From an uncultured Alistipes sp. (GTDB lineage: Bacteria > Bacteroidota > Bacteroidia > Bacteroidales > Rikenellaceae): a DNA stretch of 64,000 nt. A model generated the notes under the pieces. It was not told the DNA's origin and searched no databases. It worked only from the letters and a program-made list of their open reading frames with translations. Of this stretch, positions 53,007 through 62,197 are shown one piece after another. The DNA lies in NCBI GenBank assembly GCA_944326035.1, contig CALVCS010000011.1:368062-432061 (forward strand), written 5' to 3'. Both the position numbers and the translations under genes were made by a program. Numbering within the stretch: the stretch's first letter is position 1; the number at the start of each line of letters is the position of its first letter.

Positions 53007-53942
53007 TTAATTGACCGTTCCGTAGTATTGGGTTTCCACTTCCGGATTGCATTCGTTCCCTTCACCCTTCCAGGTGCTGAGGGTGAAATCGAGCGCGCTG
53101 GCCTGCGGATTGGTGAAGGCGGAACGCATCACCCCATTGCCGACAATATGTTCTCCAAGAGTACATTCAGGGTTGAAGGTCAGCGATTTTGAGGTCTGAA
53201 CAGACATCGTGTCAGCGGTATACATCGTCGTAATTTGGAGAGCACTGGAGACATCCATGTTGTAAGTCGATTTGGCAATCGAGGCGGCGGTTTGATCTCC
53301 TTGGTTCTGAGTGATGGTGATTTTTCCGCTCCAGTCCGACTTGGCGGCATTTTCATTTTCATCCTCGTCGCCGACCAGTCCGTCCGGATTGGAGCCGGGA
53401 ATGCTGGAAACGAATTTTTGGATTTGAATTTCCCATTTGTTGTCTTCGATCGACGTGACCGTATAGGAGTTGGCATACAGCGAGACAATCGAGCCGGAGT
53501 TGCTGATTTGGTATTTGGCCGTTTTGGGAAGGCTCAGGGTCCAGCTGTTGCCGTCAGAGAGCGTACTTCCGTTGGTTTGGATCACCAAGGTTCCGGAGCG
53601 CAGGTAGTCGTATTCGCCCTCGCCTTGCAGGGTCAGGGTATAGGTGCCGGTATTGTCGACCGAGATGGTGCTCTGGCCGAACAGCTTTTGACGGATCTGA
53701 CTGAGTTCGGCATGGTTGACATCGCCGCCGTAGGCTTCGCTTTCGACCATAAGCGTGTTCAGGCGGAAGGCTACGTTAAAAGGATCCAGACAAACGATAA
53801 TTTGGTTGATATTGCTGGTGTGCATCAGATAGGCGACCAGTTTCCGCCGAGTTTCCGGATCATCATTCTCGGAGCCCTGGTTTAGAGAGCAAGAGGTGAA
53901 CAGCATCAGGCTGGAAGCCAACAGGAGGAAAAATTTTTTCAT
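53007..53942 (-). CDS. Unknown lipoprotein, beta-rich
   Basis: A 311-residue predicted lipoprotein (signal SSLMLFTSCSLNQ, Cys18). I do not recognise its family. The mature part alternates short hydrophobic strands with Ser/Thr/Asn-rich turns (YTLTLQGEGEYDYLRSGTLV, SWTLSLPKTAKYQISNSGSI), which suggests a beta-sandwich surface protein of the DUF-lipoprotein kind common in Bacteroidetes. An acidic insert (GLVGDEDENENAAKSDW) sits at about 195-211. It is a single gene with its own -7 element and terminator. A role in surface binding or cell envelope maintenance is only a guess. Confidence 0.75.
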   Translation of the reverse strand: MKKFFLLLASSLMLFTSCSLNQGSENDDPETRRKLVAYLMHTSNINQIIVCLDPFNVAFRLNTLMVESEAYGGDVNHAELSQIRQKLFGQSTISVDNTGTYTLTLQGEGEYDYLRSGTLVIQTNGSTLSDGNSWTLSLPKTAKYQISNSGSIVSLYANSYTVTSIEDNKWEIQIQKFVSSIPGSNPDGLVGDEDENENAAKSDWSGKITITQNQGDQTAASIAKSTYNMDVSSALQITTMYTADTMSVQTSKSLTFNPECTLGEHIVGNGVMRSAFTNPQASALDFTLSTWKGEGNECNPEVETQYYGTVN

Positions 53943-54092
53943 TGAACGAAAAGGTTGAATTTAGCGTACAACTTTAAAAAGGATTTGAAAGATAGATGAA
54001 AGGAAACCCCAAAACGTTGCATGGTGTTTAAAATGTTTGCCATGCGAAAAAATAAGGTGTGTGATTTACCGTTTCTTCTATATCAGAAACGA

Positions 54093-54100
54093 CAAAAGTA
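54093..54100 (-). promoter_or_regulatory. -7 element TACTTTTG for the unknown lipoprotein
   Basis: CAAAAGTA on the plus strand reads TACTTTTG on the minus strand, 151 bases before the ATG at 53942. It lies near the divergent plus-strand element at 54147. Confidence 0.45.
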
Positions 54101-54146
54101 CGAATATATTTTGGGAATGACACAGGAAAACCAGCTTCAAAATCCG

Positions 54147-54154
54147 TATATTTG
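54147..54154 (+). promoter_or_regulatory. -7 element TATATTTG for the DUF4954 gene
   Basis: An exact TAnnTTTG match 46 bases before the ATG at 54201. Confidence 0.65.
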
Positions 54155-54200
54155 TTGACTTTTTCTCAAATGTCGTATCTATCCCTTCTAGACTCATCTT

Positions 54201-56063
54201 ATGAACGGAAAATATAGAGCCTTAACCGCTGATGAGATTCAAGTTTTGACGCAGAACGGTTGTCGGGCCGAAGATTGGAATCGCGTGGAAGTATCCGAAG
54301 GATTTTGTCCGGATCGAGTCAGCGAGGTCTATTTCGGCGGTACGGTCCGTTTGGGGTCGAACCGGGGATCGATCCAGGGAACGGAACCGATCTGTCGTCC
54401 CTGCGGGATTCATCGGGCTACGTTGTATCATTGTACGGTGGGCGATGACTGTTTGATTGAGAATATTGGACGCTATATCGCCCATTATGATATAGAGGAC
54501 GGGGTTCTGTTGGAGAATGTGGGCGAGGTGTATTGTGAGGGTGAGAGCGCTTTTGGCAACGGAACCGCCGTTTCGGTCATCAATGAAGGCGGCGGACGGG
54601 AAGTGCTTATCTATGATGAACTGACGGCGCAAACGGCCTATATCATGGCCATGTATCGCCAGAGACGCCAGACGATTCGGCAAATGGAGCGTTTGATCGC
54701 CCGTCGGATCGCAGAAAAGAGCTCGACACGAGGACGGATCGGTCAGCATAGTGTGGTGGTCAATACGACGTCGTTGATCAATGTGCGTATCGGATCGTAT
54801 GCTTCGGTGCGGGGAGCGCTCCAGTTGAAAAATGGAACGATCAATAGTTCAAAGGAAGCCCCTTCGGTCGTGGGAAATGGCGTGACGGCCTGTGATTTTA
54901 TCCTGGCTCATAGTGCACAGGTTGATACGGGCTCTCTGTTGCGACATTGTTTCGTTGGGGAGGGCGTATGGATCGAAAATGGTTTTTCGGCTGAACATTC
55001 GCTCTTTTTTGCCAACTGTCATTGTACGCATGGGGAGGCTTGTGCGGTATTTGCGGGTCCTTACACGGTTTCCCATCACCGCTCCAGTTTGTTGATCGCC
55101 GGCTATTTTTCCTTCTTTAACGCCGGCAGCGGAGCCAACCAGAGTAATCATATGTATAAAACCGGGCCGGTTCATCAGGGGATCCATCTACGGGGATGCA
55201 AGTTCGGCAGCGATGCATACGTGTTGTTGCCGGCTTGTACCGGGGTCTTTACCTTGGTGACGGGCCGTCATTACAATCATCACGATACCGATCATATGCC
55301 CTTCTCTTATCTGGTGGAAGAGAATGGAGAGTCGCTGTTGATTCCTGGCATTAACTTGCGGAGTATCGGAACCGCCCGAGATGTCGGCAAGTGGCCTCGC
55401 CGTGATCGTCGACGGGGGGTGGCCAGTGACCTGATTCATTACGAGATGATGAACCCCTATACGGGCGGGAAGATCCTGAAGGCGATTAAAATCTGCGAAT
55501 TTCTGATGGCCAAATATCCGGGGGTGGAGTTGCTGACCTGGAATCGCGTGAAGATTAAGTTGCCGTCGTTGCGTCGAGGCTTGTTGTTGTACAAACAGGC
55601 TTTGCGGGGGTATTTGAGCCGGTTGCTGGAAGCCTTGCCGATCGATCAGCGAAATGCTCCTCGGACATTGCTGCCGGAAGAGCAATATGAATGGGTCGAT
55701 TTGGCGGGTATGTTTTTGGCACGTCCTCGTTTGCAGCGATTGTTGGAGGCGCTGGATGAGGGTGAGATCGATTCGCTCGACGCCTTGCATCGGCAATGGA
55801 GAGAGCTGTATGATTGCTATGCGGAGGATGAACGGGTGTGGATGTGGTTTGCGTTGTCGAGCCTGTTGAATAAACCGATCGATCAGATTACGCCGACAGA
55901 GATCGAGGAGCTCATTCGACAGGGTAAGGTTGATCAGGCGCGTTTGGAGGCGGCTATTCAGCAGGACGGCGCCCGAGATCGAGCGTTGATGATGGCCGTG
56001 GGCTATGGGTTGGATTTCGATCAGGAACGGGAGGCCGATTTTCGGGCGGTACGAGGGAATTGA
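54201..56063 (+). CDS. DUF4954 family protein with left-handed beta-helix-like repeats
   Basis: A 620-residue cytoplasmic protein (no signal or membrane segment) of the DUF4954 type, found mainly in Bacteroidetes. Residues about 30-380 have the short repeating pattern of hexapeptide/left-handed beta-helix proteins (YFGGTVRLGSNRGSI, CTVGDDCLIENIGRYIAHYD, SLINVRIGSYASVRGALQLK, HCFVGEGVWIENGFSAEHSL), with clustered His and Cys (FANCHCTHGEACAVF, TGRHYNHHDTDHMPFSYL). The last third is helical. Hexapeptide proteins are often acyl- or nucleotidyltransferases acting on sugars, so a nucleotide-sugar or envelope role is possible, but I do not know its reaction. It precedes der by about 220 bases. Confidence 0.88.
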   Translation: MNGKYRALTADEIQVLTQNGCRAEDWNRVEVSEGFCPDRVSEVYFGGTVRLGSNRGSIQGTEPICRPCGIHRATLYHCTVGDDCLIENIGRYIAHYDIEDGVLLENVGEVYCEGESAFGNGTAVSVINEGGGREVLIYDELTAQTAYIMAMYRQRRQTIRQMERLIARRIAEKSSTRGRIGQHSVVVNTTSLINVRIGSYASVRGALQLKNGTINSSKEAPSVVGNGVTACDFILAHSAQVDTGSLLRHCFVGEGVWIENGFSAEHSLFFANCHCTHGEACAVFAGPYTVSHHRSSLLIAGYFSFFNAGSGANQSNHMYKTGPVHQGIHLRGCKFGSDAYVLLPACTGVFTLVTGRHYNHHDTDHMPFSYLVEENGESLLIPGINLRSIGTARDVGKWPRRDRRRGVASDLIHYEMMNPYTGGKILKAIKICEFLMAKYPGVELLTWNRVKIKLPSLRRGLLLYKQALRGYLSRLLEALPIDQRNAPRTLLPEEQYEWVDLAGMFLARPRLQRLLEALDEGEIDSLDALHRQWRELYDCYAEDERVWMWFALSSLLNKPIDQITPTEIEELIRQGKVDQARLEAAIQQDGARDRALMMAVGYGLDFDQEREADFRAVRGN

Positions 56064-56206
56064 TGCCCGGCGCCGACTTCCGATCCGTATTTTGTTGGGC
56101 TCTTTAGCGCCAGTAAGCGCGGCCTTGTTTTCGAGGTTGGGTACTGGAATGAGCCGCTCCGATTCGTTGAAACCCGCTCGTAGAGGGGTGGTTCGGAAAA
56201 AATCCC

Positions 56207-56214
56207 TATCTTTG
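56207..56214 (+). promoter_or_regulatory. -7 element TATCTTTG for der
   Basis: An exact TAnnTTTG match 67 bases before the ATG at 56282. An in-frame start at 56231 would leave only 16 bases of leader, so the later ATG is preferred. Confidence 0.6.
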
Positions 56215-56281
56215 AACCGGAATCCGTGGCATGAGCCGAAACCGATGGCTCGGAGAGGGTTCGGATATAATTGAGAAAGTC

Positions 56282-57586
56282 ATGAGTATAGTAGCCATTG
56301 TGGGACGGCCCAACGTGGGCAAAAGCACCTTGTTCAATCGTCTGGTGGGCATGCGTAAGGCCATCGTCGACGATACGGCGGGCACAACCCGGGACCGCCA
56401 TTATGGACGTTCGGACTGGAACGGCCGCGAATTTTCCGTGATCGATACCGGTGGATATGCCTTGGGAGGAGAAGACCTCTTCGAGGAGGAGATCCGGAAA
56501 CAGGTTGTTTTGGCGATCGAGGAGAGCGATGTGATTCTCTTCATGGTGGAAGTCTCTACCGGGATTACCGACCTGGATATGATTATGGCCGATCTGTTGC
56601 GACGTACCTCGAAGAAGGTGTTGCTGGTGGTCAATAAGGTGGATAATAATGCCCTGATCTATAATTCCCACGAGTTTTATGCGTTGGGGTTGGGCGATCC
56701 GTATTGTATTTCGGCCATGAGCGGGAGTGGTACGGGCGAGTTGATGGATGCGATTATTGCAGCACTGCCGGCCGATGATACGCCCCCTGAAGAGGAAAAC
56801 CTGCCGCGTTTTGCCATTATCGGACGTCCGAATGTGGGAAAATCTTCGATGACCAATGCCCTGTTGGATAACGAACGCAATATCGTAACGCCCATTGCCG
56901 GAACGACGCGGGATTCGATCCTGACCCGTTACAATAAGTTCGGCTTGGATTTCTATTTGATCGACACGGCCGGTCTGCGTAAAAAGAGCAAAGTAACCGA
57001 TGATTTGGAGTTCTATTCGGTACTGCGTTCGATTCGGGCGATCGAATCGTCGGATGTCTGCATTTTGATGATCGATGCGGAACAGGGGCTGCAGGCGCAG
57101 GATATGAATATCTTTTCGTTGGTGGTCCGCAATAAGAAGGGGTGTGTGATTGTGGTCAATAAGTGGGACCTGATCGAAAAGGATAACCACACGATGAAGG
57201 CGTTCGAGGAGCAGATTCGTCGGAGGGTAGCTCCGTTTGACGATGTGCCGATCATTTTTACGTCGGTGCTGAACAAACAACGGATTTTGGATGTGTTGCA
57301 GACGGCCATGCAGGTCTATTATTCCCGGATTCGGAAGATCCCGACGTCGCAGCTGAACGACTACCTGTTGCCGATTATCGAGGAGACCCCTCCCCCTTCG
57401 ACCAAAGGAAAATATATCCGGATCAAATATGTGACGCAATTATCTTCGCCGACTCCGGCCTTTGCCTTCTTTGTCAACCTGCCTCAATATATTAAGGAGG
57501 GTTACCGGCGCTTTTTGGAAAATAAAATTCGGGAACGCTGGGATTTCCGCGGAGTTCCGATTCAGATCTTTTTCCGTCAGAAATAA
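56282..57586 (+). CDS. der: Ribosome assembly GTPase Der (EngA)
   Basis: A 434-residue GTPase with two tandem G domains and a KH-like C-terminal domain, needed for 50S ribosome assembly. G domain 1 begins at the start codon ([32 protein letters not shown]). G domain 2 starts at about 178 ([39 protein letters not shown]). The KH-like end is [21 protein letters not shown] placed the start at ATG 56282 because the GTPase fold begins right there; an upstream in-frame ATG at 56231 adds 17 residues with no family support. Confidence 0.96.
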   Translation: MSIVAIVGRPNVGKSTLFNRLVGMRKAIVDDTAGTTRDRHYGRSDWNGREFSVIDTGGYALGGEDLFEEEIRKQVVLAIEESDVILFMVEVSTGITDLDMIMADLLRRTSKKVLLVVNKVDNNALIYNSHEFYALGLGDPYCISAMSGSGTGELMDAIIAALPADDTPPEEENLPRFAIIGRPNVGKSSMTNALLDNERNIVTPIAGTTRDSILTRYNKFGLDFYLIDTAGLRKKSKVTDDLEFYSVLRSIRAIESSDVCILMIDAEQGLQAQDMNIFSLVVRNKKGCVIVVNKWDLIEKDNHTMKAFEEQIRRRVAPFDDVPIIFTSVLNKQRILDVLQTAMQVYYSRIRKIPTSQLNDYLLPIIEETPPPSTKGKYIRIKYVTQLSSPTPAFAFFVNLPQYIKEGYRRFLENKIRERWDFRGVPIQIFFRQK

Positions 57587-57602
57587 GGCTGTCCAGTAAA
57601 AC

Positions 57603-57639
57603 ACGACCGCGTCGAGATCTTAAATCTCGACGCGGTCGT
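57603..57639. terminator. Perfect 16-bp hairpin after der
   Basis: ACGACCGCGTCGAGAT (57603-57618) pairs perfectly with 57624-57639, then TGTTTTAT on the plus strand. It terminates der; it may also stop minus-strand transcripts from def. Confidence 0.85.
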
Positions 57640-57766
57640 TGTTTTATCGAATACCGCGAGGGGGCGTGGCCTGGTTTGGACGAAAAAGCGTTCGGTGGCT
57701 GCCCAGCGGCCGGGTAATCATTCCCCGCAGAGCTGAATGCGGCTCGACTTTCCCTGACGGGACCCG

Positions 57767-58321
57767 CTATTTTTTAACCAGTTTGCAGCGATAGTCGGCT
57801 TTGTATTTACCTTTGGCGATTGCCTGCAGTTTGTTGCGGATCAGGGTTTTGCGCAGCGGAGATACCTTGTCGACAAACATTTCCCCGTCGAGGTGGTCGT
57901 ATTCGTGTTGGATGACCCGGGCGGCATAACCGGTATATTCTTCGTCGTGTTCCACGAAATTTTCATCCCGGTAGCGGATTTTGATCCCGGCCGGACGCAT
58001 GACGTCTTCATGAATGCCCGGAATGCTCAGGCAGCCTTCGTTGAAGGGCCACTCTTCCCCGAAGCGTTCGTAAATGACCGGGTTGATGAATGCCTGTTTG
58101 AAGGGGGTGATGCCTTTTTCGTTGGGGCCGGGGGCGACGTCGACCACGAAAATACGGACACTTTTGCCCACTTGGGGAGCGGCCAACCCTACCCCGTCGG
58201 CTTCATACATGGTTTCCCACAGGTCGGCCAGAAATTTTTTCAGATCGGGATAATCCGGGGTGATCTCTTCGGCCGTCTGGCGCAGAACGGTCGAGCCATA
58301 GACATAAATCGGTAGTATCAT
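57767..58321 (-). CDS. def: Peptide deformylase
   Basis: A 184-residue metalloenzyme that removes the formyl group from new proteins. All three motifs are present: GVGLAAPQVGKS, EGCLSIPG and the metal site QHEYDHLDGEMFVD. The length is normal. It is 31 bases after ruvX, so the two form an operon, an arrangement seen in other Bacteroidetes. Confidence 0.97.
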   Translation of the reverse strand: MILPIYVYGSTVLRQTAEEITPDYPDLKKFLADLWETMYEADGVGLAAPQVGKSVRIFVVDVAPGPNEKGITPFKQAFINPVIYERFGEEWPFNEGCLSIPGIHEDVMRPAGIKIRYRDENFVEHDEEYTGYAARVIQHEYDHLDGEMFVDKVSPLRKTLIRNKLQAIAKGKYKADYRCKLVKK

Positions 58322-58352
58322 TGTTCAGTTTCTGTTTTGTTCATGTTTCGGT

Positions 58353-58766
58353 TCAGGAGCGGCTGTCCAGATAACTTTGCAGAATGATGGCTGCACTGAC
58401 CCGGTCGACCAAGCCTTTGTCCTGACGTTTGGTTTTCTTGACTCCTCCGGTAATCATGGCGGCCATGGCCAGTTTTGAGGTGAAACGTTCATCCATCCAT
58501 TCGATGTGCAGCTTGGGAAACTCTTTGTGCAGCCGTCGGGCAAATGGTTCGATGTAGGTAAACGACTCCGAGGGTTGTCCGTTCATCTGTCGCGGCAGAC
58601 CGATCACCACGGCATCGACTTCGTTCGCGGCCAGATAGGCTTTCAGAAAATCCATCAGCGTATGGGTCGGCACGGTTTCCAGGGCGTTGGCAATCAGCTG
58701 AGTGGGATCGGTGACCGCCACTCCGCAACGTTTACGTCCGTAATCGATCGCCAAGATGCGTCCCAT
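58353..58766 (-). CDS. ruvX: RuvX/YqgF family Holliday junction resolvase-like protein
   Basis: A 137-residue RNase H-fold protein (RILAIDYGRKRCGVAVTDPT at the start; VVIGLPRQMNGQPSES; EWMDERFTSKLA; ending DRVSAAIILQSYLDSR). Family members take part in rRNA processing and are predicted Holliday junction nucleases. The acidic catalytic positions are kept (Asp in AIDYG, Glu/Asp in WMDERF, Asp in LVDRVSA). The first gene of the ruvX-def pair. Confidence 0.94.
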   Translation of the reverse strand: MGRILAIDYGRKRCGVAVTDPTQLIANALETVPTHTLMDFLKAYLAANEVDAVVIGLPRQMNGQPSESFTYIEPFARRLHKEFPKLHIEWMDERFTSKLAMAAMITGGVKKTKRQDKGLVDRVSAAIILQSYLDSRS

Positions 58767-58791
58767 GGTTACTTGCGAAGAGTTAAGGAGA

Positions 58792-58799
58792 CAAAATTA
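58792..58799 (-). promoter_or_regulatory. -7 element TAATTTTG for ruvX-def
   Basis: CAAAATTA on the plus strand reads TAATTTTG on the minus strand, 26 bases before the ATG at 58766. Confidence 0.5.
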
Positions 58800-59038
58800 T
58801 AAAATTCTTGGCTTTTTGCCGCACGATTTTCGAAAAGCGCACTTGGGCTCCGTCGAATCGGGGGCGAGGGACCTTGTGGGGCCCACACGAGGAGGCAAAG
58901 GGCATGGTGTAGAGAGCGCTCCTCTGGCCGAAAGGTGTCTGGAGGTGCCCGTGGGACGGTTTCGAAAAGAAACGGGAAATTTCACGGCTGGATGTATTTA
59001 TTTATCGGGCGCGTGGGTTTTCTCTGAAATAAATTCCA

Positions 59039-59046
59039 TATCTTTG
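59039..59046 (+). promoter_or_regulatory. -7 element TATCTTTG for the glyS gene run
   Basis: An exact TAnnTTTG match 30 bases before the ATG of glyS, and the only clear promoter for the five-gene run to 63876. Confidence 0.65.
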
Positions 59047-59076
59047 CTTTTCAGACAAAACTGTTAATTATCCGAT

Positions 59077-60621
59077 ATGACTCAAGACGAACTTTTCAAA
59101 AAACTGATCGCACACAGTAAGGAGTACGGATTTATCTTTCCTTCCAGCGAAATTTATGACGGGCTCAGCGCCGTATACGATTACGGACAGTTGGGGGTCG
59201 AACTCAAAAATAATATCAAGAAATATTGGTGGGATGCCATGACCCGTATTAACGATAATATCGTGGGCATCGATTCAGCGATTTTCATGCATCCCCGTAT
59301 TTGGGAAGCCTCGGGGCATGTCGGGGCCTTTAACGACCCGTTGATCGATAACCGCGATTCGAAAAAACGTTATCGCGCCGATGTCCTGCTGGAAGATTAT
59401 ATCGCCAAACAGGATGAAAAGATCGAGAAGGAGGTCGAAAAGGCACGGAAACGTTTCGGGGCATCGTTCGATGAAGCGTTGTTCCGCCAGACGAATCCCC
59501 GGGTAGCGGAACATCGGGCCAAACGGGATGCCGTGCATGATCGTATGGTGAAGGCGCTGCAGGATAACGACTTGCAGGAGCTTCGTCAGATTATTCTCGA
59601 TGCCGAGATTGTCGATCCGATCTCCGGGACGCGCAACTGGACCGAAGTGCGTCAGTTCAACCTGATGTTCGAAACCAAGATCGGTTCGGTTTCCGAAGGG
59701 GCCAATAAGATTTATTTGCGTCCTGAAACGGCTCAGGGGATTTTTGTCAACTTCCTGAATGTGCAGAAAACCGGGCGCATGAAGATTCCGTTCGGGATTG
59801 CCCAGATCGGGAAAGCGTTCCGGAACGAAATTGTGGCCCGTCAGTTCATTTTCCGTATGCGGGAGTTCGAACAGATGGAGATGCAGTTCTTCGTACGCCC
59901 GGGCGACGAAATGAAGTGGTTCCACTATTGGCGTGAAACCCGGATGAAGTGGCACCGGGCTCTGGGCTTTGGGGATGAACACTATCGTTTCCACGATCAC
60001 GAAAAGCTGGCTCACTATGCCAATGCCGCTACCGACGTGGAATACGAATTCCCGTTCGGATTCAAAGAAGTGGAAGGGATCCATTCCCGGACCGATTTCG
60101 ACCTGAGCAATCATCAGAAATTCTCCGGCAAGAAAATACAGTATTTCGATACCGAAACCGGCGAAAGTTATGTGCCGTATGTGGTGGAAACTTCGATCGG
60201 GGTCGATCGAATGGTGCTGCAGGTGCTGTCGGCCGCTTACAAGGAAGAACAGCTCGAAAATGGAGAATCTCGGGTCGTATTGTCCATTCCGGCCGCTTTG
60301 GCTCCGGTGAAAGTGGCTGTTTTACCGTTGGTGAAAAAAGATGGTCTGCCTGAGGTGGCTCACCAGATTCTGGATAGTCTGAAACTCGACCATAACGTGC
60401 AGTACGATGAAAAAGACAGCATCGGAAAACGGTATCGTCGTCAGGATGCCATCGGGACTCCGTTGTGCATCACGGTCGATCATCAGAGCTTGGCCGACGG
60501 TACGGTCACCGTTCGTCATCGCGACAGCATGCAACAACAACGGGTGGCGATTGCGGATCTGCCCGCCTTGGTGGCTGATGAAGTGAGCCTCAAGAAATTG
60601 TTGAAGAAAATCATGGCATAA
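59077..60621 (+). CDS. glyS: Glycine-tRNA ligase, homodimeric type
   Basis: A 514-residue class II synthetase of the homodimer (eukaryote/archaea-like) type that charges tRNA-Gly. It begins with the typical KLIAHSKEYGFIFPSSEIYD section. Motif 2 is GKAFRNEIVARQFIFRMREF, and the motif 3 area is VPYVVETSIGVDRMVLQVL. The C-terminal anticodon-binding domain starts at about 405 (PVKVAVLPLVKKDGLPEVAH). An inserted charged helical region at about 105-175 is normal for this type. Its TAA overlaps the ATG of coaD (TAATG). Confidence 0.96.
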   Translation: MTQDELFKKLIAHSKEYGFIFPSSEIYDGLSAVYDYGQLGVELKNNIKKYWWDAMTRINDNIVGIDSAIFMHPRIWEASGHVGAFNDPLIDNRDSKKRYRADVLLEDYIAKQDEKIEKEVEKARKRFGASFDEALFRQTNPRVAEHRAKRDAVHDRMVKALQDNDLQELRQIILDAEIVDPISGTRNWTEVRQFNLMFETKIGSVSEGANKIYLRPETAQGIFVNFLNVQKTGRMKIPFGIAQIGKAFRNEIVARQFIFRMREFEQMEMQFFVRPGDEMKWFHYWRETRMKWHRALGFGDEHYRFHDHEKLAHYANAATDVEYEFPFGFKEVEGIHSRTDFDLSNHQKFSGKKIQYFDTETGESYVPYVVETSIGVDRMVLQVLSAAYKEEQLENGESRVVLSIPAALAPVKVAVLPLVKKDGLPEVAHQILDSLKLDHNVQYDEKDSIGKRYRRQDAIGTPLCITVDHQSLADGTVTVRHRDSMQQQRVAIADLPALVADEVSLKKLLKKIMA

Positions 60622-61091
60622 TGGGTAAAACCGCACTGTTTCCGGGATCGTTCGATCCCTTTACGCTGGGCCACAAAGTTGTGGTGGATCAGGCGCTCGA
60701 ACTCTTCGATCGCATTGTGATCGCCGTGGGGGTCAACAGCGAAAAGAAAGGACTGTTGACGGCGGAAAATCGGGTACGGCTGATCGAGGACCTCTATCGG
60801 AATAACTCGAGGATCGAGGTGAAAACGTATACCGAACTGACCGGACGTTTCTGCCGCGAGTTGGGCATCAGTATTATCTTGCGGGGGTTACGCAACAGCG
60901 TCGATTTCGAATATGAACGGAATATCGCTCAGGTCAATCAGACGATGTTTCCCGAGGTGAAAACGGTGCTGTTGTTTACGCCGGCCAAATATGTGGCCAT
61001 TTCGTCGAGTGTCATTCGGGAGTTGATCCGCTTTGGCGGTGACCCTACCCCGCTGATGCCTCGTAATATCGATATTAAAAACTATTTGTAA
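60621..61091 (+). CDS. coaD: Phosphopantetheine adenylyltransferase
   Basis: A 156-residue nucleotidyltransferase of the fourth coenzyme A step. The ATP-binding sections are TALFPGSFDPFTLGHKVVVD (with the HxGH-like TLGH) and the C-terminal VAISSSVIRELIRFGGD, matching the family ISSTxVR pattern. RGLRNSVDFEYERNIAQVN is also typical. The start overlaps the glyS stop by one base, so it is translationally coupled. Confidence 0.97.
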   Translation: MGKTALFPGSFDPFTLGHKVVVDQALELFDRIVIAVGVNSEKKGLLTAENRVRLIEDLYRNNSRIEVKTYTELTGRFCRELGISIILRGLRNSVDFEYERNIAQVNQTMFPEVKTVLLFTPAKYVAISSSVIRELIRFGGDPTPLMPRNIDIKNYL

Positions 61092-61144
61092 AAACCTCAG
61101 ATTCCCGGGCTTGGGGCTGCGGGAGTCGTTAAATGAATCGAAGT

Positions 61145-62197
61145 ATGGAATTTTCAGCCGAGATGATTGCCGGTTTTCTGGGCGGTGAGGTGGTCGGCAA
61201 TCCCCAAACCACGGTTTCCACGGTTGCCAAAATCGAAGAAGGTCGACCGGGTGCCCTCTCCTTCCTGGCCAATCCTAAATATGAACACTATATCTATCAG
61301 ACCCAATCGTCGATTGTAATGGTGGCCAAAACGTTCGAGCCGACGGCTCCGGTATCGGCGACGCTGATAAAGGTGGATGATCCGTATGCCTGTTTCGCCA
61401 AATTGCTGGAATTGTATGCGGCTCATAAACCCCAGCCGACGGGAGTAAGTTCTCTGGCGTCGATCGATGCCTCTTCGCCGGTGGGTGACGATACCTATGT
61501 CGGGGAGTTTGCCGTCATCGGGAAAAATGTCCGGATCGGTCGGAACGTGAAGATCTATCCGCAGGTTTATGTGGGCGACCACGTGACGTTGGGCGATAAC
61601 GTGACGATTTTCCCGGGCGCTAAGATTTTCGAACAATGTGTGCTGAAGGATGGGGTCGTGATCAATGCCGGTGCAGTGATCGGAGCCGATGGTTTTGGCT
61701 TTGCTCCCGACGATCAGGGCGTATATCATAAGATTCCCCAGCTGGGTAATGTCGTTCTGGAAGAGAATGTGGATATCGGTGCCAATACCTGCGTCGATCG
61801 GGCTACGATGGGCTCGACGGTGATTCATCATGGCACCAAGCTCGATAACCTGATTCAGATCGGGCACAATGCCGTGGTTGGCTCCAATACCGTAGCCGCC
61901 TCGCAGTTCGGTCTGGCCGGCTCGTCAAAGGTAGGCAATAACTGCATGATCGGGGGTCAGGTGGGTATTGCGGGTCATTTGAGAATCGGTAATAACGTAA
62001 AATTAGCTTCCAAATCGGGTGTCTCGAATAACATTGCCGATGGGGAGGTCTACATGGGAAATCCGGCCATGCCCGGGCTCAAGTATCATCGTTCGTTTGC
62101 GGTTTATCGCAATCTGCCCGAGCTGAGTGCCAAGGTACGGCAACTGGAAAAGCAGATCGAAAAACTCAATGCCTTGCTGGCGGAACGCAGTGAATAA
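61145..62197 (+). CDS. lpxD: UDP-3-O-(3-hydroxyacyl)glucosamine N-acyltransferase
   Basis: A 350-residue enzyme of the third step of lipid A synthesis. The N-terminal UDP-binding domain ([20 protein letters not shown] to about 95) is followed by left-handed beta-helix hexapeptide repeats. The section with the catalytic-type histidine region is [20 protein letters not shown], then [20 protein letters not shown]. The C-terminal helices are coiled ([20 protein letters not shown]). I chose ATG 61145 over 61133 because related Bacteroides proteins begin MEFSA. The end overlaps the ruvC GTG start. Confidence 0.95.
   Translation: MEFSAEMIAGFLGGEVVGNPQTTVSTVAKIEEGRPGALSFLANPKYEHYIYQTQSSIVMVAKTFEPTAPVSATLIKVDDPYACFAKLLELYAAHKPQPTGVSSLASIDASSPVGDDTYVGEFAVIGKNVRIGRNVKIYPQVYVGDHVTLGDNVTIFPGAKIFEQCVLKDGVVINAGAVIGADGFGFAPDDQGVYHKIPQLGNVVLEENVDIGANTCVDRATMGSTVIHHGTKLDNLIQIGHNAVVGSNTVAASQFGLAGSSKVGNNCMIGGQVGIAGHLRIGNNVKLASKSGVSNNIADGEVYMGNPAMPGLKYHRSFAVYRNLPELSAKVRQLEKQIEKLNALLAERSE

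Larger units (their letters stand above)
58767..59076. other. Divergent intergenic region between ruvX and glyS
   Basis: About 310 bases. It has the minus-strand -7 element of ruvX at 58792-58799 and the plus-strand element of glyS at 59039-59046. The middle part (about 58840-58985) is unusually GC-rich with runs of G and C. Open frames there are Arg/Pro-rich with no resemblance to proteins I know. A structured RNA or decayed DNA is possible. Confidence 0.5.

Noticed and set aside
56021..57439. Long open frame of 472 codons on the minus strand opposite der
   Set aside because: It is antisense to the well-supported der GTPase and has an Arg/His/Ile-rich composition with no motifs; a shadow frame.
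58797..58985. 62-codon Arg/Pro-rich frame in the ruvX-glyS gap
   Set aside because: No family resemblance, and its composition follows from the GC-rich block; it lies across the ruvX promoter.
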